In this document: positions 56,189 to 64,000 of the stretch, piece after piece
Layout of the letters: every line of letters begins with the position of its first letter
How positions within the stretch are numbered: position 1 is the stretch's first letter
Origin: Desulfobacter latus
GTDB taxonomy: Bacteria > Desulfobacterota > Desulfobacteria > Desulfobacterales > Desulfobacteraceae
Length of the DNA: 64,000 nucleotides
Direction of reading: 5' to 3'
Assembly (NCBI RefSeq): GCF_013389365.1
Contig: NZ_JACADJ010000004.1
Location: forward strand, 1 to 64,000
The notes under the pieces: generated by a model
What the model was told of the DNA's origin: nothing
Seen by the model: the letters and a program-made list of their open reading frames with translations, nothing else
The model's database searches: none
Position numbers and translations under genes: made by a program

Positions 56189-57574
56189 ATGACGTTGCTG
56201 CACCATAGGGAAACCAACCGGAAAAGGGAAATTCTGTCCCCGGGCCGGATTTCCATGCTCAGTTATGCCCTGTTGATACTGCTTGGCGCGATTTTACTTC
56301 TTTTGCCCGCATCAACTGAAAAAGGACATTTGGACTTTATTGATGCACTTTTCACATCAGCTTCCGCCGTGTGCGTCACAGGTCTGATCGTGGTGGACAC
56401 CGCTTCAACATTTACCTTTTTCGGAAAAGTAGTCATCATATCGCTGATCCAGGCCGGCGGCATCGGCATCATGGTTTTGTCCACCATGTTCCTGCTCACC
56501 CTTGGCAAACGAGTGGGCATGACCGGCCGGCAGATGCTCTCGGAGACCTACAGTTACGGCCAGGGAAAAAATGTATATTCACTGGTCAAAGAAATAGTGA
56601 TCTTTACATTTATCATTGAGCTGATCGGAGCGGCATTGATGCTGCCGGATTTTCTTTACAGGTTCCCTGTGGGCAAGGCCATCGGATATGCGGCATTCCA
56701 TTCGGTCAGTGCGTTCTGCAACGCGGGATTTTCTCTGTTTCCGGACAGTTTTACCCGGTATGGCGGCAACTGGCTGATCAACCTTGATATCTGCTTTCTT
56801 ATTATCACCGGCGGGATCGGGTTTATTGTCATGGGGGAAATCCGGCAAAAATTTTCATTTTCAAAACGCTGCCGGTCAAAATTCAGTCTGCATACACGGC
56901 TTACGCTGACGGCGACATTGATCCTGCTGGCGGGCAGCACGCTGCTGTTTTTTGTCCTGGAATGGTCCAACACACTTAATGACCTGCCCCTGCACACCAA
57001 ATTTCTGGCCTCTTTTTTCCAGGCCGTGAATACCCGTACAGCCGGATTCAATACCCTTGACATCGGCGGTCTGGCCAATGAAACGCTTTTTATCAGCATG
57101 CTTCTGATGTTTGTAGGCACAGCCCCCGGCTCCTGTGGCGGCGGGGTCAAGGTAACGACGATATCCGCCATCGCCATCCTGGGATATTCCAGATTCCGGG
57201 GACAGGAACATCCCCATATTTTTTACCGCAGGATATCTGATGCCGGTATATCAAAGGCGGTGAGCCTGATTCTCATCAGTATGCTGGTAATTATCATCAG
57301 CGCGGTGCTGCTCCAGCAAACGGAAATCGGCGGAGTCTCCCACCATCTGACCCGGGGTTCCTTTCTTGAAATTCTTTATGAAGTGGTCAGTGCCTTTGGC
57401 ACAGTGGGGCTGTCTACTGGTATTACGCCCGGATTTTCAGGGCTTGGCAAACTGATTATTATATGTACCATGTTCATCGGGCGCTTAGGCCCTATGGGTA
57501 TTGCCATTGCAGTAAGCAGAAAAAGTAAACCAAGTAAATTTTCCTATGCCCGAGAAAATATAATGATCGGTTGA
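56189..57574 (+). CDS. Trk/Ktr-type potassium transporter membrane subunit
   Basis: This 461-residue protein is a TrkH/KtrB-family subunit. Four selectivity-loop regions with central Gly are recognisable: TSASAVCVTGLIVVDTASTF, HSVSAFCNAGFSLFPD, QAVNTRTAGFNTLDI and VSAFGTVGLSTGITPG. MFVGTAPGSCGGGVKVTT and FIGRLGPMGIAIA are typical. It imports K+ across the inner membrane. The regulatory RCK gene follows directly. TrkH and KtrB cannot be told apart with certainty; the 461-residue size is close to KtrB. Confidence 0.9.
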   Translation: MTLLHHRETNRKREILSPGRISMLSYALLILLGAILLLLPASTEKGHLDFIDALFTSASAVCVTGLIVVDTASTFTFFGKVVIISLIQAGGIGIMVLSTMFLLTLGKRVGMTGRQMLSETYSYGQGKNVYSLVKEIVIFTFIIELIGAALMLPDFLYRFPVGKAIGYAAFHSVSAFCNAGFSLFPDSFTRYGGNWLINLDICFLIITGGIGFIVMGEIRQKFSFSKRCRSKFSLHTRLTLTATLILLAGSTLLFFVLEWSNTLNDLPLHTKFLASFFQAVNTRTAGFNTLDIGGLANETLFISMLLMFVGTAPGSCGGGVKVTTISAIAILGYSRFRGQEHPHIFYRRISDAGISKAVSLILISMLVIIISAVLLQQTEIGGVSHHLTRGSFLEILYEVVSAFGTVGLSTGITPGFSGLGKLIIICTMFIGRLGPMGIAIAVSRKSKPSKFSYARENIMIG

Positions 57575-57588
57575 AAAAAGATTTATAT

Positions 57589-58251
57589 ATGAAACAGTTT
57601 CTGATTATCGGTCTGGGAAATTTCGGATTTTACCTGGCCACCGATTTATACCGCAAGGGTCATGATGTCATGGCCATCGACAAAAACCCTGATCTTGTAC
57701 AATCCATTAAAGACCATGTCACCCAGGCAGTGGTTGCGGATGCCACGGATGCGGACACCTTTAAAGCCCTTGGCGTCACAAATGTAGACACCGCCGTAGT
57801 GGGTATTGGCTCCGTACTCGGGGATTCCATCCTTACGGTGCTTAACCTTCAGGAAATTGGTATCGCGCACATTGTGGCCAAAGCCATCAGTGATCCCCAC
57901 AAAAAAGTTTTGGAAAAAATAGGTGTTAAAAACATCCTTTTCCCGGAAAAAGATACGGCCCTGTCCATGGCAAGGAAACTGGACAATCCCAGTCTCATAG
58001 ATTATCTGCCGCTTATGGAAGGGTACGGCATTATCGAGCTTGCAGTGCCTGAAAAATTTGTGGGCAAAACGCTAAAACAAATTGACTTGACCAACAAATA
58101 TGGTGTTCAGGTCGTTGCGATAAAAGGCATGGGGGTTGGGCATACACCGTTCTCCCCCAAAGCTGATGACATTTTGAACCGGGAAGATCTCCTGATTCTG
58201 CTTGGACCGGAAAAAGGTCTTGATACCCTGAAAACCGCCACGCAAAAATAG
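57589..58251 (+). CDS. Trk/Ktr potassium channel regulatory subunit (RCK)
   Basis: This 220-residue peripheral subunit binds nucleotide in an RCK_N domain (MKQFLIIGLGNFGFYLATDLYRKG, with AIDKNPDLVQSI) and has an RCK_C domain (GYGIIELAVPEKFVGKTLKQIDL). It gates the membrane subunit encoded directly upstream. ATG 57589 is chosen; an upstream TTG at 57571 overlaps the previous stop and adds six residues. Confidence 0.9.
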   Translation: MKQFLIIGLGNFGFYLATDLYRKGHDVMAIDKNPDLVQSIKDHVTQAVVADATDADTFKALGVTNVDTAVVGIGSVLGDSILTVLNLQEIGIAHIVAKAISDPHKKVLEKIGVKNILFPEKDTALSMARKLDNPSLIDYLPLMEGYGIIELAVPEKFVGKTLKQIDLTNKYGVQVVAIKGMGVGHTPFSPKADDILNREDLLILLGPEKGLDTLKTATQK

Positions 58252-58279
58252 TAGCCCCCCCATGTCCTATACATGAACG

Positions 58280-58308
58280 TTGACAATAAAAAACATGAGT
58301 GTTAATTT
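58280..58308 (+). promoter_or_regulatory. Candidate promoter of the DHODH-like gene
   Basis: TTGACA (58280-58285) is followed by a 17-base spacer and TAATTT (58303-58308), 73 bases before the start codon. The -35 box is perfect. Confidence 0.55.
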
Positions 58309-58380
58309 TCTATAAGTATCTTTTAAGTTAGCTTCATCTGATTTTATCCCTGAAACCGTACAATTTATAAGGAGAGCAAA

Positions 58381-59355
58381 ATGGATTTATCCACGACTTA
58401 TTTGGGCTTACCTTTAAAAAATCCCGTAATCGTCGGCAGTTCAGGACTGACGGATGCCCCTGAAAAAATAAAGGAATGGGAGAAAAACGATGCCGGTGCA
58501 GTGATTCTCAAATCCCTGTTTGAAGAAGAGATTATCTTTGAATACGAGGAAGTGTTAAAGGAGGTAAAAAATACCGGATACAACATGGAGCAGTTTGATT
58601 ACTATGATTTTGTACTCAAAAAAAAGAAGCTGGATGCCTACCTCGCACTGATTGAGGAAGCAAAAAAGGCTGTATCCATCCCTGTCATTGCCAGTGTCAA
58701 TTGTGTCTATTCCCATGAATGGACGGCCTTTGCCGATAAGATCCAGGATGCCGGGGCAGATGCCATCGAGCTTAACATGTTTTTTCTACCTTCGGATATG
58801 ACCCGGACAAGCCGGGAAATGGAGGAACGGTATCTTAAGGTTATCAATGCCCTGACGGCCAGGGTCAGCATCCCGGTATCCGTGAAAATCAGTTATCATT
58901 TTTCGAGCCTGGGGCAGATGATCAAAACAATATCCGATACAGGGGTATCAGGCATGGTCCTGTTTAACCGGTTCTTCAACCCGGATATTGATATTGAAAG
59001 GCAGGAAATCAAACCCTCTTTCGTATTCAGCGCGCCTTCGGACATTGCCATGCCCCTGCGCTGGATTGCATTGATGTACCAGCGGGTGAACTGCGATCTG
59101 GCAGCCTCCACAGGTGTACACGACGGGGAGGCAGTCATTAAACAGATTCTTGCCGGGGCCCAAGCCGTACAAGTGGTCTCTGCCCTGTATAAAAACCGCA
59201 CGGGAACCATACCGGCCATGCTTGACAGGTTAAGCGGCTGGATGGGGGACAAAGGGTATGGAGCCCTTTCCGATTTCAGAGGGAAACTCAGCCATGTCGA
59301 GGCAGAGAACCCTGCGATACTGGAACGGGTTCAGTTCATGAAATATTACGCCTGA
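58381..59355 (+). CDS. Dihydroorotate dehydrogenase-like protein
   Basis: This 324-residue TIM-barrel FMN-type protein resembles DHODH-like enzymes: MDLSTTYLGLPLKNPVIVGSSGL at the start, AGAVILKSLFEEE, DAIELNMF, VSVKISYHFSS and AGAQAVQVVSAL at the FMN phosphate site near the end. It is a divergent member, so the substrate may not be dihydroorotate; no pyrimidine gene is adjacent. GGAGAG precedes the ATG. It converges on YjbQ with a four-base gap. Confidence 0.85.
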   Translation: MDLSTTYLGLPLKNPVIVGSSGLTDAPEKIKEWEKNDAGAVILKSLFEEEIIFEYEEVLKEVKNTGYNMEQFDYYDFVLKKKKLDAYLALIEEAKKAVSIPVIASVNCVYSHEWTAFADKIQDAGADAIELNMFFLPSDMTRTSREMEERYLKVINALTARVSIPVSVKISYHFSSLGQMIKTISDTGVSGMVLFNRFFNPDIDIERQEIKPSFVFSAPSDIAMPLRWIALMYQRVNCDLAASTGVHDGEAVIKQILAGAQAVQVVSALYKNRTGTIPAMLDRLSGWMGDKGYGALSDFRGKLSHVEAENPAILERVQFMKYYA

Positions 59356-59359
59356 TTGG

Positions 59360-59752
59360 TTATGCGCCGATAATAGTCACGTTGATTTTTCGGGTTCTGG
59401 GTCCGTCAAACTCGCAGAAAAAAAGACTTTGCCAGGTTCCCAGAACCAGTTTCCCATTTTCAAGGGCAACGGTTTCAGACGGCCCGAACAGGCTGACCTT
59501 TATGTGGGCCGCTGAATTGCCTTCCATGTGTTGAAAATTGTCATCAAAGGGGATCACCTTGTTGATGCAGGATAAGATATCCACCGGTACTGCCGGATCC
59601 GCATTTTCATTAATAGTCACAGCCCCTGTGGTGTGCATGGAAAAGACATGCACAAGTCCGTTGCGCGTGCCGGACTGCCGGACAATGTCCCGAACCTGAT
59701 CAGTAATGTCTACCATCTGGGTCCTGGCCTCGGTTTTAACTGAAAACTGCAT
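59360..59752 (-). CDS. YjbQ family protein
   Basis: This 130-residue protein has the UPF0047/YjbQ pattern: RNGLVHVFSMHTTGAVTINENADP and the histidine-rich HMEGNSAAHIKVSLFG segment, then KLVLGTWQSLFFCEFDGPRTR. Relatives show thiamine-phosphate synthase-like activity but the true role is unsettled. It is a small single gene. Confidence 0.88.
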   Translation of the reverse strand: MQFSVKTEARTQMVDITDQVRDIVRQSGTRNGLVHVFSMHTTGAVTINENADPAVPVDILSCINKVIPFDDNFQHMEGNSAAHIKVSLFGPSETVALENGKLVLGTWQSLFFCEFDGPRTRKINVTIIGA

Positions 59753-59777
59753 CTGTTGACCTCTCCCTTTTGACCTT

Positions 59778-59859
59778 TCTTAAATTAGCGCCCTTTGGGC
59801 GGGCTGTTAGGTGCTGGGTGCTGGGTACTGGGTACTGGAAATTCCTATACTCTTAAATT
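59778..59859 (+). repeat. Dispersed heptamer repeat, copy 4
   Basis: The block CTTAAATTAGCGCCCTTTGG, then two GGTGCTG and two GGTACTG units, then GGAAATTCCTATACTCTTAAA matches the copies at 37.6 and 41.3 kb. It lies in the gap between YjbQ and transketolase. Confidence 0.88.
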
Positions 59860-59862
59860 AAA

Positions 59863-59951
59863 ATTTTGGGCTTGGTTCTAACGTCGGCCGCTGCAGGGGC
59901 AGGCCACCGTGCCTGCCCTAACGCGGGCAACCACAGGGGGATTGCCCCTAG
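59863..59951. repeat. Composite repeat: GGGCTTGGTT tail and GTAGGGGC palindrome, copy 2
   Basis: ATTTTGGGCTTGGTTCTAAC (from 59863) leads into GTCGGCC, then a palindromic block (59893-59951) that is a near copy in inverted orientation of 53159-53217. The leader recurs at 63021-63047. Confidence 0.8.
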
Positions 59952-59979
59952 GAAAAATGGCCGAAAATAGAATTCAGCC

Positions 59980-61983
59980 CTACATGTCCAGGGCGGTTTT
60001 TACGATGTTCTCCACGGAAAAACCAAACTCTTTGAGTACCGTACCGCCGGGGGCTGATGCGCCGAACCGGTCTATGCTGATACTCCTGCCCTGGCTGCCG
60101 GCATACTTTTCCCACCCCATGGAAATACCGGCTTCAACGGTCAGCCGTTTGGTGACAGCGGCAGGGAGCATTCTTTCTTTATATGCGTCCGGTGCTTGCT
60201 CAAACAGTTCCCAGGAGAGCAGGGAGACCACAGACGCCTTGATGTTGTGCTCTTTTTCCAAAATTTCTGCGGCGGCCACGCTGATATGAACCTCGGAGCC
60301 CGTGGCAATGATCAGCATATCCGGGGTCTTGCCCGCACTTCTTACCGTGTACCCGCCCCATACCATATCTCCGTCTGAATTGGACAGATCCAGGGTGGGC
60401 AGTTTCTGCCGGGAAAGAATCAATGCCGTGGGACTGTTCAATGTGCCCAGGGCCTTTTTCCAGGCAAGGGCCGTTTCATTGGCATCTGCCGGACGGATTA
60501 CGTTAAGGCCGGGAATCGCCCGCAGCGACGCCACATGCTCCACCGGCTGATGGGTAGGACCGTCTTCGCCCACCGCCACGGAGTCATGGGTAAACACATA
60601 GATGATGGGCAGACGCATCAGGGATGCCAGCCGGATGGCCGGCCGCATGTAGTCGGCAAATACCAGGAAGGTACCACCAAAAGGCCGGACCCCGCTATGC
60701 AGGTACATGCCGTTTATGATGGCGCCCATGGCATGTTCCCGGACGCCGAAACGAAAGTTTCTGCCGCCCCACGCTTCTTTCTGGAATTCCTCGGCACAGG
60801 TCATGTAAGTTTTATTGGAAGGCGCAAGGTCGGCAGATCCGCCCACCAGAGCCGGCAGGTTGGGCGCAATGGCGTTGAGTACCTTGCCGGAGGCCGCCCG
60901 TGTGGCCACAGGCCCGTCCTCGGGGTTAAACACAGGAATATCCTTGTCCCATCCTTTGGTTAAAAATCCTGTGATGGCATCCACAAACAAATTGGCTTCT
61001 TCGGGGTACAGGCGCTTAAATTCTGCAAACGCCTCCTGCCAGGTTTTCTCATACTGTTCCCCATATGCAAGTGCCTTGCGCGTATTTTCCAGAACGTCAT
61101 CAGGCACATAAAAATCCTTATCTTCGGGCAATCCGTAGAATTTTTTCACCACCTTGATCTCTTCTTCGCCCAGGGGAGAACCGTGGGCATCCGGTGAATC
61201 CTGTTTATTGGGGCTGCCATAGGCAATATGCGTACTGATTTTTATCAACGAAGGCCTGGAAACGGCATCCTTGGCTGAGTGAATCGCTTTTTCAATGGCA
61301 CCAAGGTCGTTGCCGTCCGCCACCTCAACCACATGCCAGTTCATGGCGTCGAATTTGGCCCGGATGTTTTCGGTGAATGTAATGCCGGTTTTGCCTTCGA
61401 TGGTGATTTCATTGTCATCATAAATGAGAATCAAACGCCCAAGTCCCAGATGCCCTGCCATGGAAACGGCCTCCATAGCCACCCCTTCCATGAGATCCCC
61501 GTCGCCGCAGACGGCATAGGTGTAATGATCAATCAGAGACTGGTCTTCCTTGTTGAACCGATCCGCCATATGGCGTTCGGCAATGGCCATGCCCACGGCA
61601 TTGGCCACGCCCTGTCCAAGGGGGCCGGTGGTGGTTTCCACGCCCGGAGTATCACCATACTCGGGATGTCCCGGGGTTTTGGAACCCCATTGTCTGAAGT
61701 TTTTTAAGTCGTCCAGGGTCAACCCGTAGCCAAACAGATATAAAAGAGCGTACAACAAAGAGGAGGCATGCCCGCCGGACAGAACAAAACGGTCCCGGTC
61801 CACCCAGGAGGGATTGGCTGGATTCTGTTTTAAAAAGTGTTTGAAAACCACATAGGCGGCAGGTGCCAGGCCCATGGGGGCACCGGGATGTCCTGAGTTG
61901 GCTTTCTGGACCATGTCCATACACAGCGCGCGGATGGTATTGATGGTCAGCTGGTCTTGGTTGTTGTTTTCGGCATCAGCCAT
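59980..61983 (-). CDS. tkt: Transketolase
   Basis: This 667-residue thiamine-diphosphate enzyme moves two-carbon units in the pentose phosphate pathway. The N-terminal TPP domain shows NSGHPGAPMGLAPAAYV, the HASSLLYALLYL region, GPLGQGVANAVGMA and GDGDLMEGVAMEA; then NDLGAIEKAIH. The pyrimidine domain has FGVREHAMGAIINGM, FTHDSVAVGEDGPTHQPVEH. The C-terminal domain is complete, ending VENIVKTALDM. Length is as usual. The Shine-Dalgarno AGGAG precedes ATG 61983. It is followed on the same strand by the YjbQ gene beyond the repeats. Confidence 0.96.
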   Translation of the reverse strand: MADAENNNQDQLTINTIRALCMDMVQKANSGHPGAPMGLAPAAYVVFKHFLKQNPANPSWVDRDRFVLSGGHASSLLYALLYLFGYGLTLDDLKNFRQWGSKTPGHPEYGDTPGVETTTGPLGQGVANAVGMAIAERHMADRFNKEDQSLIDHYTYAVCGDGDLMEGVAMEAVSMAGHLGLGRLILIYDDNEITIEGKTGITFTENIRAKFDAMNWHVVEVADGNDLGAIEKAIHSAKDAVSRPSLIKISTHIAYGSPNKQDSPDAHGSPLGEEEIKVVKKFYGLPEDKDFYVPDDVLENTRKALAYGEQYEKTWQEAFAEFKRLYPEEANLFVDAITGFLTKGWDKDIPVFNPEDGPVATRAASGKVLNAIAPNLPALVGGSADLAPSNKTYMTCAEEFQKEAWGGRNFRFGVREHAMGAIINGMYLHSGVRPFGGTFLVFADYMRPAIRLASLMRLPIIYVFTHDSVAVGEDGPTHQPVEHVASLRAIPGLNVIRPADANETALAWKKALGTLNSPTALILSRQKLPTLDLSNSDGDMVWGGYTVRSAGKTPDMLIIATGSEVHISVAAAEILEKEHNIKASVVSLLSWELFEQAPDAYKERMLPAAVTKRLTVEAGISMGWEKYAGSQGRSISIDRFGASAPGGTVLKEFGFSVENIVKTALDM

Positions 61984-62012
61984 GAATATTTCTCCTGTAA
62001 AAGGTTTAAAAA

Positions 62013-62882
62013 TTATAACGCTCTCATATATTCGGGTTTCAACGGAACTTTGCCGTCCAGGGCCTGGGATATAAGTTCAAGGGTTTTTTCTTTATCCCGG
62101 GGCAGATGCGCCCGTATGGGTAAATAATTGGATGCATGATTGGCGTGAAAAAGGCCGTCCGTCAGGGTGGTGGAAGCAATCATGGCCCCAAGTTCGGAGA
62201 GCATCTCCTCTGGGCCGATTAGTTGAAAGTCTCCTTTGACATACTGGTCATGCAGTTCTGTGCCGGGGATAAGCATCAGACTTAAAGCACCGACAAAATC
62301 AGGGTCCATGGCCGTAAGCACCCTGCCGGTTTCCCGGGCATGGTCCAAAGACCCCCTGCGGCCGCCAAGCCCAAGCAGCACCGTCACCGAGACCTTGATG
62401 CCGGCCTTTTTTAACTTTTTTCCCATGGTGATCATTTTATCTGCGTCGGCCCCCTTGCGGATGGCCTCAAGCACCTTGTTGTCACCGGATTCAAGGCCCA
62501 TATAGGCAATCTTGAGGCCCAGTTTGCGAAGCTGGGCCAGCTCTTCATCGGTCTTCATCTGGATACTTTTGGTGTTGGCATACACACCCACCCGCTCCAC
62601 CCAGGGCAACCGGTCCCGGATTCTTTCAAGGATGGGCACCAGGCGGCGCATGGGAATCACCAGGGCATCCCCGTCACACAGAAACAAGCGGTTCTGGCGA
62701 CGGCAGTGCTTTTTTGCAAATTCAATGTCTTCAAAGATCACATCATCTTTTTTGATGTTGAACCGTTTTCCCCGATAGGTCCCGCAAAAGGTACATTTAT
62801 TATGGGAACAGCCCAGCGTAACCTGGAGCAGTATGCTGTTCGCCTCACTGGGCGGCCTGATAACCATACCTTCGTAGTGCAT
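62013..62882 (-). CDS. Radical SAM protein
   Basis: This 289-residue protein has a radical SAM core. The cluster motif reads GCSHNKCTFC, with four rather than three residues between the first two cysteines, a spacing I recall from a COG1032-type subgroup. Other parts are FLCDGDALVIPMRRL, GVYANTKSIQMKTDEEL and LGLKIAYMGLESGDNKVLE with the SAM-binding Gly-Glu. The C-terminal half is alpha-helical without extra Cys. The substrate is unknown. It precedes transketolase by 29 bases on the same strand. Confidence 0.85.
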   Translation of the reverse strand: MHYEGMVIRPPSEANSILLQVTLGCSHNKCTFCGTYRGKRFNIKKDDVIFEDIEFAKKHCRRQNRLFLCDGDALVIPMRRLVPILERIRDRLPWVERVGVYANTKSIQMKTDEELAQLRKLGLKIAYMGLESGDNKVLEAIRKGADADKMITMGKKLKKAGIKVSVTVLLGLGGRRGSLDHARETGRVLTAMDPDFVGALSLMLIPGTELHDQYVKGDFQLIGPEEMLSELGAMIASTTLTDGLFHANHASNYLPIRAHLPRDKEKTLELISQALDGKVPLKPEYMRAL

Positions 62883-63005
62883 TGAGTATCCCCTTAAAAA
62901 TTTAAGCCATTATATTTATCAGGTATGATGCAAAAATTCAATGTATCAACCGCACGAGCAGATAGGAAGCAGGCCACTTAATTTCTTGACCTCCGATGGG
63001 AATAA

Positions 63006-63047
63006 TTTAAAAGTATAGGAATTTCGGGCTTGGTCATAACATCGGCC
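63006..63047 (-). repeat. Partial dispersed repeat tail, copy 5
   Basis: TTTAAAAGTATAGGAATTT (63006-63024) is the reverse complement of the tail of the heptamer repeat, and ATTTCGGGCTTGGTCATAAC (63021-63040) followed by ATCGGCC matches the module at 59863. The heptamer array itself is absent here. Confidence 0.75.
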
Positions 63048-63052
63048 ACAGC

Positions 63053-63123
63053 GTAGGTTGGGTTGAACGAAGTGAAACCCAACAACTTATCGGCGTTGGG
63101 TTTCGTTCCTCAAGCCAACCTAC
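63053..63123. repeat. GTAGGTTGGG palindromic intergenic repeat
   Basis: GTAGGTTGGGTTGAACGAAG at the left pairs with the CTTCAAGCCAACCTAC-like end at 63123, with inner AAACCCAAC/GTTGGGTTT. This is a long imperfect hairpin of a type common in proteobacterial spacers. The 268-base gap 62883-63150 has no gene. Confidence 0.8.
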
Positions 63124-63150
63124 CGGAAATCCGTATGGCCTAAAATATGA

Positions 63151-64000
63151 TCAAGGCCGGAATTCATTGAGCAACTCTCTTAACTTAGCCGACAATTCCA
63201 GCTTGGAAAATGGTTTATTTATGAAATTCAGCCCCTCATCTAATATACCATTATCAGCAATTATATTAGCCGTATAGCCTGACATATAAAGACATTTCAT
63301 TTTCGGAAAAGTCTTTAATATTTTTTCAGCAAGCTCACGACCGTTCATGAAGGGCATGACAACATCCGTAATTAATATATGGATTTCTGTTTTTGCCGCA
63401 TGGCTGAGCCGTATCGCTTCATCTGGATTATTTGTTGCCAACACAGTATAACCCAATCGTTCAAGCATCATTTGTGTCATCTTTAAAATGGCTTCTTCAT
63501 CTTCAACCAGAAGAATGGTTTCATTCCCTTTTTGGGGTTTTGCTTGAACAATTTCTTGAACGCCGATTTCTTCTTTTTCAGCAAATCTCGGCAGATATAT
63601 TTTGAAAGTTGTTCCCAGGTTCAGTTCGCTGTCGACATTGATAAACCCGTTGTTCTGTTTGACAATACCATATACGGTTGCCAAGCCAAGACCGGTTCCC
63701 TCACCAATTCCCTTGGTTGTAAAAAAAGGCTCAAATAAATTGTCAAGCACGTCCTTTTCCATGCCATGCCCCGTGTCACTGACAAGTATCTGCGCATAAT
63801 CTCCCGGAATAAAGCCGGGATGGTTTCGGCAATACGCATCGTTGAACTGAACATTATCGGTTTCTATAACAATCTTCCCAATACCTTCTATCGAATCCCT
63901 CGCATTTACACAAAGGTTGGCAAGAATCTGATCAATTTGAGATGGATCTACTTTGACAGGCCATAAACCGATTTTAGGCTGCCACAAAAGTTCAATATCT
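63151..64000 (-). CDS. Hybrid sensor histidine kinase, C-terminal part (cut by window edge)
   Basis: This frame continues past the right edge, so only the last about 280 residues are seen. They include the HATPase of a histidine kinase: the N box VDPSQIDQILANLCVNARDSI, G1 VSDTGHGMEKD, the F box FEPFFTTK and G2 GEGTGLGLATVYGIV. A response-regulator receiver domain follows: ETILLVEDEEAIL, the phospho-accepting Asp in HILITDVVMP, MSGY and INKPFS. The receiver at the C-terminus is typical of hybrid kinases. The TTG-like codon at 63985 is not a start; upstream codons continue the kinase pattern. Confidence 0.9.
   Translation of the reverse strand, partial: DIELLWQPKIGLWPVKVDPSQIDQILANLCVNARDSIEGIGKIVIETDNVQFNDAYCRNHPGFIPGDYAQILVSDTGHGMEKDVLDNLFEPFFTTKGIGEGTGLGLATVYGIVKQNNGFINVDSELNLGTTFKIYLPRFAEKEEIGVQEIVQAKPQKGNETILLVEDEEAILKMTQMMLERLGYTVLATNNPDEAIRLSHAAKTEIHILITDVVMPFMNGRELAEKILKTFPKMKCLYMSGYTANIIADNGILDEGLNFINKPFSKLELSAKLRELLNEFRP

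Overview
The window looks like the chromosome of a sulfate-reducing bacterium of the Desulfobacteraceae type (Desulfobacterota). The strongest evidence is aprBA (adenylylsulfate reductase) followed on the same strand by qmoABC, its membrane electron-donor complex. A HdrB/HdrC-like membrane complex, a multihaem cytochrome c, a selenocysteine tRNA and moderate GC with AT-rich spacers agree with this. No ribosomal RNA operon or species marker is present, so the genus is inference.

Layout. 1-950: a frameshifted TRIC/YadS-type membrane gene behind a perfect 19-bp inverted repeat. 0.95-7.6 kb (minus): a tripartite RND efflux operon and an MBL-fold hydrolase. 7.5-16.7 kb (minus): the translation/RNA cluster rimP-nusA-infB-rbfA-truB-rpsO-pnp. 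Then tRNA-Gly(CCC) and the infC-rpmI-rplT-pheS-pheT operon (to 22.0 kb), where infC probably starts at a rare ATA codon. 22.1-27.1 kb: deaminase, dGTPase-like HD protein, two YkgJ-type cysteine-cluster proteins, a LysR regulator and an odd SDR. 27.5-35.3 kb: the dissimilatory sulfate-reduction block aprBA and qmoABC, each ended by a hairpin terminator. 35.5-41.3 kb: tRNA-Glu and tRNA-Phe, Amt, DUF72, a LexA tail remnant, a SYLF protein, a small cytochrome c and a ModF-like ABC protein.

42.4-46.9 kb is the accessory region. It begins at selC (tRNA-Sec, with a near-consensus promoter), followed by a 213-bp element with 18-bp perfect terminal inverted repeats. Next comes a translationally coupled trio: an AAA/ABC-type ATPase, a DUF4276 TOPRIM-like protein and a short protein resembling the N-terminus of PglZ. 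The trio is cut off by an IS1634-type transposase remnant, a coiled-coil/membrane fragment and an IscB-type RuvC-HNH protein lacking its usual N-terminal PLMP domain. A hairpin resembling an IS200/IS605 or ISC right end follows, directly before an MFS gene. This is the best candidate for an undescribed, partly decayed defence locus.

46.9-64 kb returns to ordinary genes: MFS, CitE-like lyase, outer-membrane phospholipase A, the HdrC/HdrB-like pair (with a CxxCH site in the membrane subunit), gamma carbonic anhydrase, glycyl-tRNA synthetase, thioesterase, Trk/Ktr potassium uptake, a DHODH-like protein, YjbQ, transketolase, a radical SAM protein and a hybrid histidine kinase running off the right edge.

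Several dispersed non-coding repeats recur in spacers: a block with tandem GGTGCTG/GGTACTG heptamers (37.6, 41.3-41.5, 59.8 kb; its tail again at 63.0 kb), a GTAGGGGC palindrome (53.2, 59.9 kb) and a GTAGGTTGGG palindrome (63.1 kb). Functions are assigned by reading motifs; no database search was run.
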